NCBI GenBank assembly: GCA_949825025.1
Contig: OX463779.1
Span: 28,486,539-28,550,538, forward strand
Reading direction: 5' to 3'
DNA: 64,000 nt
From: Siphlonurus alternatus
Lineage: Eukaryota > Arthropoda > Insecta > Ephemeroptera > Siphlonuridae
Position 1 is the stretch's first letter, and every line of letters begins with the position of its first letter. Under the pieces are notes generated by a model, which was given only the letters and a program-made list of their open reading frames with translations, was not told where the DNA came from and made no database searches. The position numbers and the translations under genes are program-made. Below are positions 17,940 to 26,545 of this stretch, piece after piece.

Positions 17940-18593
17940 TTATTTTTTCCCTTGCTTTTTATTTTTATCTTTTGGTACGTATATGACTGGATATCCTGGT
18001 TCTTTTTCTCCTAATATATTTGTCCTAATTCTGCAGTGATCAGGTGTGCTCTGAGTAAGATCAACAAGCAAATAACCATGCGCTCTCTCTGTTGAGTCCT
18101 TATAAGCTTCCTGAATGTATTTAGGACTAGAAGGATATATTTGGCGTGCCAGGTGAGCAATTTGTGCACTATCTCTAGGGTTTTTGAAAAGTATCAAGTA
18201 ATGTGTATTTAAACTTATATCCCTAGCACCTTTTGACTGATGAAATATATTCTGTGTAATGAATATTACAGATGTATTTGAGTGATGAGAGCCTCGAGTG
18301 AATAAATCAACTATACTTGGTCCACTCTCTCTCATGAGATCATCAATAATTATTAGCCTGGGAAGAGTACAATCCTCCCTTGTTATATCTTCTATACCTT
18401 GCTGAAATTTTATAATATTTGCTAAAGAGCTAATTTCTGGATGCCATCCTGAATAGCACCATAAAATGTCCTCAAACTTTGTATTACAACACTTTAAACC
18501 TTCTAATATTAACTTCTCCACAAAATATGATTTACCACTACTAGTTGGACCTGCTACACAAGAAGTAAATGGATGCTTCAACCTCAAGTCCAT
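17940..18593 (-). CDS. ATP: Genome-packaging ATPase, FtsK/HerA superfamily
   Basis: 217 aa. Predicted motor that pumps element DNA into capsids. Walker A is GPTSSGKS (residues 15-22) and Walker B is LIIIDDL with D84/D85. A sensor-like SVIFITQNIFHQ follows. Length is typical of the short Polinton/virophage ATPase class. It is the first gene of the compact leftward block. TATA-like sequences lie in the 199-bp spacer upstream but none is decisive. Confidence 0.95.
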   Translation of the reverse strand: MDLRLKHPFTSCVAGPTSSGKSYFVEKLILEGLKCCNTKFEDILWCYSGWHPEISSLANIIKFQQGIEDITREDCTLPRLIIIDDLMRESGPSIVDLFTRGSHHSNTSVIFITQNIFHQSKGARDISLNTHYLILFKNPRDSAQIAHLARQIYPSSPKYIQEAYKDSTERAHGYLLVDLTQSTPDHCRIRTNILGEKEPGYPVIYVPKDKNKKQGKK

Positions 18594-18735
18594 GTTTATG
18601 ACTGATCAATTTTTAAAATGTTCTATAATTTATATATTGTTTTTATTGTACTATAGTATTATATATATATTTAAAGACTATGGTTATAAGGATTATATAA
18701 AATTAGAAATTAAATGCACATTTCATTTTTATATT

Positions 18736-18741
18736 TTTATT
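18736..18741 (-). terminator. Candidate poly(A) signal of the 363-aa gene
   Basis: AATAAA on the - strand 52 bp after the stop codon, before the ATPase gene. Confidence 0.55.
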
Positions 18742-18792
18742 CGGGTATTGTAATCATAAGGTATATAAAATACAACATGACATTACAAAACA

Positions 18793-19884
18793 TTACTTCC
18801 TAGGTGATGGAAGACCTGTAGAGGATGATTCACATACTCCTTGCCCTAACACAACAAAGTTGACATAATGTTCAATACACTGGGCTAAGACCGGCTTGAG
18901 AGCCTTCAACTGAACCCAAGTAGGGGCACAAATAACAATTCTCTCAACAGTACAATTGTCTACATCACGTTCAATGGCTACATATCGTGAAACACTTGTT
19001 TTCTCAAACAAGCATCTCACATCGGAACTATCAACAAGGTGAAAGTAATTCCAATTGCATGCTGGATCATCAGCATAGTACATCATGCCGTGGTTGATCA
19101 GATCCATCCCATCCTTCATAAAATCTACAGCAGGCAATTGAATTTCGTTTTCCCCATGCTTGAATACAATGACAATTCTTTCATCTATATCCAACTTGCT
19201 ATCAGTGAGAGTGCATACCCTAACTAACATTTCATTGCCAATAGTGAAGTCAGCAGCAAGTACGATATCCTGGTTGGACAGCTTCCTCCGCTTCCTCTGA
19301 AGTTCCTCAACGTCACGTTTTCTCTTCCCAACCCAGCCAGGAAGAGAGTTCAGTGCCTTTTCCACGTTCACGGGAAGACATATGCAGTCCATATCGTTCA
19401 AAGCATTCTCGTTACTCATGAGAAGGCCTGAGACAGTAGGCTCCTCGATGTGGATGAATCTCCTGGGCTTTGGATCCACGTTTTCTTTGTCGCTGTCATT
19501 GATCTCATCATCAGTTTCATTGCCACTCTCGGTAGAAGGAGAGGCAGGTGGAGATGGCGTTTGCGATGCAGGTGGAGATAGCATTTGCGAAGCAGGTGCA
19601 GATTGTAGACCATCATCTGTGGTGTTTTCATCAGATGGAGGTAGAGGAATTGATGATACGTCAGGAGAAGAACAGCGACGAGGAGTTTGTGGAGAAGATG
19701 GAGGCGGTGGAGGTGTGGCAAATAGGTCTGGAGATGCAGGACGACGACGACGAGGAGTTTCAGGAATAGCAGATTTCTCAAAAGATGGGTTGATGGGAGA
19801 AATAGGTACTTGGGTAATAGTTCTTGTACTCTTACGGCGTCCAGTAATGGATGACGTATCCATAGCGGTCTTTGATAAAGACAT
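18793..19884 (-). CDS. Second Polinton flank protein (363 aa): disordered regulatory N-terminus plus PC4-like domain
   Basis: Not named. The upstream extension of the frame has no ATG, so the start is MSLSKTAMD at 19884, with A at -3. Residues 1-150 are disordered and Pro/Ser/Thr-rich, with two TPRR...SPD modules, an acidic stretch and DKENVDP (KEN-box-like). A basic cluster KRKRRKL (NLS-like, also RxL) precedes an ordered C-terminal domain. That domain has K-x-G-x3-I-x-L-x2-V-D-F, VAIER and I-x-I-x3-T-W, in the same order as the 222-aa protein. PC4-like ssDNA or transcription-factor binding is inferred weakly. It has its own TATA promoter and upstream NRF-1-type sites, and is likely an early gene. 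Confidence 0.78.
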   Translation of the reverse strand: MSLSKTAMDTSSITGRRKSTRTITQVPISPINPSFEKSAIPETPRRRRPASPDLFATPPPPPSSPQTPRRCSSPDVSSIPLPPSDENTTDDGLQSAPASQMLSPPASQTPSPPASPSTESGNETDDEINDSDKENVDPKPRRFIHIEEPTVSGLLMSNENALNDMDCICLPVNVEKALNSLPGWVGKRKRDVEELQRKRRKLSNQDIVLAADFTIGNEMLVRVCTLTDSKLDIDERIVIVFKHGENEIQLPAVDFMKDGMDLINHGMMYYADDPACNWNYFHLVDSSDVRCLFEKTSVSRYVAIERDVDNCTVERIVICAPTWVQLKALKPVLAQCIEHYVNFVVLGQGVCESSSTGLPSPRK

Positions 19885-19979
19885 AGTAAAATATATCCAA
19901 TATATATTAGATATCAATAATTGATCTCTGATTATTCGCTTGATTTGGTGTCAAGGAAGATTCAGACCGAGAAAGAGCG

Positions 19980-19994
19980 TGCCCCGCTTATATA
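19980..19994 (-). promoter_or_regulatory. Core promoter of the 363-aa gene
   Basis: TATATAAGCGGGGCA on the - strand, about 110 bp before the ATG. It matches the 222-aa gene promoter at 13 of 15 positions. Confidence 0.68.
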
Positions 19995-20100
19995 GGCCTA
20001 TATTTTCGATGTCAGCATTAATTCGATACACTCAAAAGGAGAAGTGTAGAGGGGGTATCACTTAAGGGGAAAGAAAGTGGAGGGGCTGAATATAGATCAG

Positions 20101-20112
20101 TGCGCATGCGTG
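20101..20112. promoter_or_regulatory. NRF-1-like site (imperfect)
   Basis: TGCGCATGCGTG, preceded by GATCAG. It matches the dodecamer at 10 of 12 positions and lies about 107 bp upstream of the TATA box of the 363-aa gene. Confidence 0.45.
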
Positions 20113-20160
20113 AAGCTTTTGTATGCTTATGTATTATAATAATAAAACATTATATGTTTT

Positions 20161-20385
20161 AACATTGGAAGCATAGTAATTGTGTATACTTCCTATGGTA
20201 CACATGTATTATACGATTTAACATTGGTAACATAGTAAATACGTATACTTCCTATGTTACACATAGATTATATGATTTAATATTGGTAAAATAATAATTA
20301 TGTATACTTCCTATGTTACACATGTATTATACGATTTAACATTTTTAACATAGTATTTACGTATACTTACTATGTTAAACATATC
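20161..20385. repeat. Four tandem 59-bp subterminal repeats
   Basis: Units begin at 20161, 20220, 20279 and 20338 with AAYATTKK and contain GTATACTTCCTATGTTA. The fourth is partial. The shared core TACTTCCTATGTTA also occurs in the terminal inverted repeat. Confidence 0.9.
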
Positions 20386-20387
20386 AG

Positions 20388-20399
20388 TGCGCATGCGCA
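20388..20399. promoter_or_regulatory. NRF-1/Ewg-type palindrome
   Basis: Exact TGCGCATGCGCA between the 59-bp repeats and the right terminal repeat. Confidence 0.55.
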
Positions 20400-20447
20400 G
20401 AACTTTCATGTGTGTAAAACTATAAAAAAGTATATTACATGCCATAA

Positions 20448-20602
20448 TTCTATCATATTTAACATAGGTATCATACTTAGTTCCTATACTTCCTATGTTA
20501 AGTTCAGTATAGGAAAATCCCATGTTAAATGTGATAGAATTATTTTCATCACCTCTGTCCCCTTCTTGCGGGAAGTTTATATTTTCCCCCTCGATTACTA
20601 CT
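20448..20602 (-). repeat. Right terminal inverted repeat
   Basis: 20479-20602 is the exact reverse complement of 956-1079. Beyond that the arms diverge because the left one has a second 61-bp unit. Confidence 0.95.
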
Positions 20603-20608
20603 ATTACG
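20603..20608. repeat. Polinton target-site duplication, right copy
   Basis: ATTACG, identical to 950-955. Confidence 0.95.
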
Positions 20609-20996
20609 GCTGCGTGCAGCTTTCACTTCTGCAATAATATATTTGTATTATGTCGGTACGCATGATCGAGGGCTGCGTGACACACCGTGTATAGAGCAAA
20701 ACGCGCTGATGTCATGCTCGTGCATGCAAGTAAACTGCTGATAGTGGGCTTAAATGCACAGACAGTGACAGACTGACATGTGAACAATGTGCATGATTCT
20801 TCTTTCATTAATGTACTATACATTCTCTGCACCAAAAACTTGTGAGAATAAAGATCGATCATTATAAAAGTTGAATTTTTTAGCTATTAAAAAGCTTAAA
20901 AGTAATTAACTAATTAAGGCTCGATTTTTTTTTTTTTTTTTTAGTTTTTATCTTGGTTTATATATTATTATACTGTATATCCTTCCCTTAACTCTA

Positions 20997-21203
20997 CATG
21001 CCCTATCAGTATCCTAAAATATCAGGTGTATAAATTCGAGCTAGTTTTTTTAGTTATGAATTTTTAAACTAGACTAATTTAGCAAGGAAAAGTGTAAATC
21101 CCATGTTATACCATGTCAAATTAGTCAACTTTAAAAATTAATACTCAAAAACTATATAGCTCGAATTTGTATACCTGATATTTTAGCTACTGGTAGGGGA
21201 TGT
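20997..21203. repeat. Imperfect foldback repeat
   Basis: The left arm (CCTATCAGTATCCTAAAATA...) pairs imperfectly with the right arm (...ATATTTTAGCTACTGGTAGGG). Arms are about 80 bp with a 40-bp loop. Confidence 0.6.
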
Positions 21204-21242
21204 AGAGGAGAACATATTATTTCCTTATTTTCATGGGATGGA

Positions 21243-21273
<31 letters not shown>

Positions 21274-21357
21274 TTGGGTGTGTTGACCTTATTCTCCTCA
21301 AAGGGAAAAATTGTTTTTAATGATTACCCAGCATCCAACTGCTATAGCCACGCTTAA

Positions 21358-21510
21358 AGCCTATATTACACGATACAATTTTTCTGATTATTATATACAA
21401 TTTTTTCTTGCAAGAAAATTTCCTCTCAATACAAACAAATGGAGATTAAATTTTCTTGTAAGGAAAAATTGTATACAATAATCAGAAAAATTGTATCGTG
21501 TAATACCGGC
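21358..21510. mobile_element. TTAA-flanked MITE, copy 1
   Basis: 153 bp with inverted ends AGCCTATATTACACGATAC / GTATCGTGTAATACCGGC. TTAA at 21354-21357 and 21511-21514 is the expected piggyBac-type target duplication. There is no coding capacity. Confidence 0.75.
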
Positions 21511-22024
21511 TTAACGAAGCTAGCTTGACATCTAAGATTGTCAGGAACGGGTCAACAAAGTACGCCTATAATAGCGTTTGAAACAGGGTCGGTTTGGCCA
21601 GGGCCGCTAGGCCGCAAATTTCGGCCCGGGCCCCAGCTGTGGCGGGCCCCACGGGCCTTTGCAAAATAAAAATATAAAAGAAGAACAAGAACGGAAAAAT
21701 AAATATATTGAAAATAATTTAACTTCTTTGCAGACATTTAAAAAAATTGGCGTAATATTTTTTTATACTATTTTGCGTGTTAATTTTTTTTTCTAACACC
21801 ATTAATGATTAACTTACAAATATGTGCGGGCCCGGGGCCCCTGGCGGATAGACAGCTAATTTTGTACTAAATATAATAAGGGTATTGCCAGTGTTCTTAA
21901 TAATTGATGTGGCAATTCACTCTCATGAACTCTGAAAAATTTGCAAACCTTCGTGGGAATTAAAAATGCAGAATGCAGAGATTGCAGAGAACAAATCCAA
22001 AGTTAGACTGAACGCGGCATTTAA

Positions 22025-22154
22025 CACGGGGCCTTAGCTGTCAAAACCCCTCGATTCCCAAAAGAAAGTTCGTGGATTGGTGGCTCGCCTCGTACCACCA
22101 ACGAACTTTCTTCGAGTAAATTGAGGGGTTTTGTCAGGCAATTAAGGCCCCATG
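22025..22154. mobile_element. TTAA-flanked foldback, different family
   Basis: Inverted arms CACGGGGCCTTA.../...TAAGGCCCCATG with inner arms ACCCCTCGATT and AAAGAAAGTTCGT. TTAA lies at 22021-22024 and 22155-22158. About 130 bp and non-coding. Confidence 0.6.
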
Positions 22155-22537
22155 TTAAATGGCATGATACGTTCTCTCTGACTTTGGAATTTTTTCTTGG
22201 AGAACCATAAATATGGCCATGCAATTCTATATGGAACACTTTTAACCTTTTTTTCTGTATCTTTTTAACTTCGGTTCCATATGGAGGAGCGCTAATTCGA
22301 ACTATTTTAGCAATAATTACTTATAATTCAAGCATTACGTCATATTGAGTTGGCATTGCTTAATTTTTCCTGTAAAAATAAAATAATACATTAAACAAAT
22401 TCTGCTGAAAAGTGAGATTGCTGCGGGTTATTTTGCTACAGAATTGCAGTTGAGCAGTTGAATCCACAAAAATACAAAAAAAAAAAAGTATATTAATAAA
22501 AGGGTGATTTGATTACATGTCAACTTTTCACACTTAA

Positions 22538-22680
22538 GCCGGTATTACACGATACAATTTTTCTAACTATTGCATACAATTTTTCCTTTCAAGAAAACTT
22601 GAACTCCATTTGTTTGTATGAAGATGAAATTTTCTTGCAAGGAAAAATTGTATGCAAAATTGTATGGTGTAATACAGGCT
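22538..22680. mobile_element. TTAA-flanked MITE, copy 2
   Basis: Same family as 21358-21510: ends GCCGGTATTACACGATACA and the complement at 22655-22680. TTAA lies at 22534-22537 and 22681-22684. Confidence 0.75.
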
Positions 22681-22789
22681 TTAAGACCACGTGACTTCCA
22701 AAATATTCGTCATGCTACTTTTCATTAAAAAAAAAATATAAAAAAAATCAATACAAATGCTTTTGTGAGTGAAATTATTGACAGTATAT

Positions 22790-22806
22790 GTATATATATA
22801 ATATAT

Positions 22807-22857
<51 letters not shown>
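22790..22857. repeat. (TA)n microsatellite
   Basis: TA run with two AATA interruptions. Confidence 0.9.
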
Positions 22858-22859
<2 letters not shown>

Positions 22860-23381
22860 TAGCACATGTCAGTAGAAAATCATCCTGAGTCCTGACAGTT
22901 GACGTTAATTGAAAAACTCCAAGAGGCTTTCTCAATCTCAGTAATATAATACAATTTTTCATAACAAAAAGAAATGACACGCCCCTTTTTAATAAAAAAT
23001 TTCGACTCCGGCGAGGTTCCTCCCCCCCTCCCCCACACTGCACGGGCGCGGTTCCGGGCCTTTTACTGCCACAACGTCCCCGTTTTGAAAGTATCCTTAT
23101 CATTATGCAACCAGCAATACTGCGCAGTCCTACTGGTTGCATAGTTTAAGGGGCTTCGTGGATTACGTAAGCTCGTTAATTATGACATAATTATAGCAGA
23201 GTTCGTCTCGGGTAAAAATATGGAGTGGTTTTTAAAGTGTAGTTCGTACTTTAGATAAGATGAAAGCATTTTGTGTAAGCAAATTTTATGGATCGAGAAA
23301 AGGAAGCTATAGTTTTATTTTCTTGACCTCGCTATTAATAAAGATGTTTATGATAAATATTATCAGGCGAAGTAGACATAA

Positions 23382-23791
23382 TAAGTTGATGTACTTTTAC
23401 ATACCATATGTATGCTGGGCAATCTCCGCCGCTCCTTGAACTTTTATGCAGCACCACACATTAACACTGACTTTAATAATTATATAATAGAGTACACGCA
23501 TATGCATATGCCTATTTTTTTTTTTTTTTTATATTTCGCAAGTAGTCTACTTGCTTTGACGAACCGAGCTCTTCTGCTGCTCTGTAGGACTTAGAAATTA
23601 GGAGTGAATACATCGAATTTTGTGCAAATTGTACATTATTGAATTATAGTTACTAAAATAGGCATATGCATATGCGTGTACTCTATTATATAATTATTAA
23701 AGTCAGTGTTAATGTGTGGTGCTGCATAAAAGTTCAAGGAGCGGCGGAGATTGCCCAGCATACATATGGTATGTAAAAGTACATCAACTTA
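23382..23791. repeat. Near-perfect 135-bp inverted repeat with about 135-bp loop
   Basis: The arm starting TAAGTTGATGTACTTTTAC (23382 to about 23516) is repeated as its reverse complement from about 23657 to 23791. By eye I see no mismatch over at least 120 bp. A 12-bp direct repeat AAGATGTTTATG lies near 23341 and at 23792. Confidence 0.85.
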
Positions 23792-24092
23792 AAGATGTTT
23801 ATGTTTCTAATCTACATAATATTAATTTATAAATACTTGCAAGAAATCTAAACGTTAAAAAATAGCTCTTTTATAGAACTTATATGGAAACTTTTTTTTT
23901 AATGTACCTTACGAATAATACTAGCATGCTGTGTAATGTGTCTGTTTTATTAATACTTGAAAAAAGAAAAAAAAATAGTAAACTAATTAAGCTACCAAAA
24001 AACTTCTGCTGATCATAAATACTTATTTTTTTTTTTACTAAAAATCTTTTTAAATTTTGAATTATAGGTATATTATATGGTATGCATACAGT

Positions 24093-24236
24093 CATCGCCT
24101 CGGAAAATTTCCCTTTTTGGCCTTTTTGGCCTTGCTAATCACAGTAATCACCATGCCCCGTAAGAATAACACATAATTATGCAGTACATGCCATGGTGAT
24201 TAACAACTGGCAAGTGGGAAATTTTCCAAGGCGACG
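24093..24236. mobile_element. Small foldback MITE
   Basis: Ends TCATCGCCTCGGAAAATTTC and its near complement GAAATTTTCCAAGGCGACGA. The interior also has short complementary pieces around ATCACCATG. 144 bp and non-coding. Confidence 0.6.
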
Positions 24237-26090
24237 AGTTATTGTACATAATTATAATTAATACTATGCATTGAATTTAATTAAAATATAATATGATCAT
24301 AATAAAATTTGCTCTGAAAAATGAAAAATATTTCAAAAATAAATTGATCGAAAAACGTATATGTTCAGGATTTTAAATAATACATAAATAATTAAATATA
24401 TTATATAATTATGTGATGTAAACTTTTGATATTTTTAATTAATATTAGATTGAATGAGAAGATTGAAAAATAAAATGTGAAATGTTCAATCGTCTCCTGC
24501 GTCAGCAAATATGGTGTGGAAATTTCCCTCAATTATGACAATTTTCCAAAGGCGCATGATCCGAGTCTTTTTGTAAATTATACGTCTTCTTTAAATTTCT
24601 ATCGCTTAATTCTACTGCACTTCTTAACTTTAAGTTCCATTGCATATATATACATAATATATAATTATATATATTATATATATATATATATTATATGGTC
24701 ATTCTTTCAATCATAATCAGGTACAACCATGCAGCAGTGCAAAATGTCACGACAATGCAGGCGCATTGGAGCATGCAGATAAACAAACACAACAAAAAAA
24801 GCGGGATATTTCAACCCCCCTTTCCCCTTCGTTTGGTCCGCGGCCTTATTCCCCTCGTATACCCTGCCATTATGGCATTACATGCATATTATGGATCCGC
24901 GCCTGATGTAGGAAATTATAAATATTATTATTATTTTTTTTCCTTTTATTGAAACACCGCGGGCTCAATTGAGCCAAGGTGCAAGCGGGTGCAAGTGCCG
25001 TACCAAACATTGAGAGCGGATAAGCGGGTGCATGCATTTTGGGAGTGCTACAAACTCAAAACCTTGCACACGATGTTTGCCGTGCCAAGAGGATATAATA
25101 GCAGCCTTCGCTAACATGTAACATGACATGCATGTGGTGTTCTTTGAGACCTATAATAATTTAATTAACTTCTCTATTATTATATGTATAAGTATAACAA
25201 ATTTCTCTGCATTATTATTATCGATTAATTACCAAAAAAATTCTCTTAAATCGATTAAAGATTATTTCTTAATATATACTATATATATAAATTAATCTTA
25301 TTGATTAATATATTAATTTGTAGGTGAGAATTCCTCAAATTTAAATATTTTTCGTAATGTTTTAGTAATATTTTGTTAGAGCAAAATTTCTTCTCTGTCT
25401 AATGTATCATATAGCTGCAAAGGAGTAATTAATATTACAATACTTACAATATAGTTATAATTAAGTTATAATAAATTCAATAAATTGTTATATAATTAAT
25501 ATATTTTATATCGTCCTTCTTCCGAAATAATTTTAGTTTTATTTTACACTGCTTTACAGCTCATAATTGCGCTCTCTTTAAAAAGCAGGCAGCTCTTATT
25601 GCATCGAGAGATCGTGGTAAGCAGATAGCTCATTATTCCGGACGAGGGTCACGAGGGACGATACATAAAAAAGCAATGCAATTTTACATTTATATAGTGC
25701 TCGATGAAATTTCAATTTCGATTTTTTTTTTTTTTTTTTTTAAATTTTGAAATTCATAAATTTCTGAGTATCCTGTGCATAATAATATATTATTCAAAAC
25801 CAAGCGTGGATCTTATATTATACGATCCTCTTCATTGTGGATATCGTGGTATATACACCTTTTGTGGGCGGAGCGTTTATATACGTACTATATACATAAA
25901 ACCCGATGTTGATATGACGTCACGAAAAATAAAATGAGTTAGCTTTATGTGGCCGCATACCTGTTGACCGCCACATGCTTCCATACATACATTCCATTGA
26001 AAACACCTGGAGGGGAATTTACTAAAGGTGGGGGTCCATACAGGTGAGCGGAGTGAGGGGAGGGGGAGGGGCTACAGTATCAAGTAGAAA

Positions 26091-26545
26091 ATAATATTTA
26101 TTATTAAAATGGTACCCTGTAGAGAGGCTAACTAAAGGTTGGCGCGCGAGGAATGAAGATCGGGGAAGAGCGCTCTAAGCATTCGTAAGAGAGAACGCAG
26201 AGAAGAAAGGTGTTTTTAAAAGTGTGTAAGGTGTACACCAAAATCGTGAGCACCAAAATAATATATCATGGAAACTTTAAGCAATCAATAATAGTTTTAA
26301 TTTCAAGTGCGACAGTTCTTCGTTTTATTAAATACGAAACAAATTAAGTGATTTTTTTTTAAGAAGTACTCGTATAATTTAAATAAATAAAGTGGTTTTC
26401 TGTGAACGAGTTAATTTCATTTTTTTGTAAATATAAACTAGTGAATATTTAATGTAAAAAGTGTTCCACAAATTATGGATAAATCAACATCATCCTTACA
26501 CCATTATGGATTACATTTGGATTAAAAACAAATCAAGGTAAAATA
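26091..26545 (+). other. GC-richer block, possible non-coding first exon
   Basis: A G+C-richer stretch (GGCGCGCGAGGAATG, GAAGAGCGCTC) followed by a consensus donor AAG|GTAAAA at 26538. It could be a promoter plus 5'-untranslated exon of the expanded gene 9.5 kb downstream. No RNA evidence, weak call. Confidence 0.2.

Larger units (their letters stand above)
20609..26090. other. Intergenic, transposon-rich, no gene supported
   Basis: Open frames are short and A/T-driven. The region holds an imperfect foldback (about 20997-21203), the TTAA-flanked MITEs, a (TA)n run, the 135-bp inverted repeat and a small foldback at 24093-24236, listed separately. A GGCCC-rich snippet at 21600-21660 and 21825-21845 is a degenerate repeat-like sequence. 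Confidence 0.6.

Noticed and set aside
21552..21850. GGCCC-rich patches suggesting a gene fragment
   Set aside because: No continuous frame. Appears to be a degenerate repeat.
22681..23142. 153-codon frame on the - strand
   Set aside because: Runs through a TA repeat and a MITE edge, with no family resemblance.
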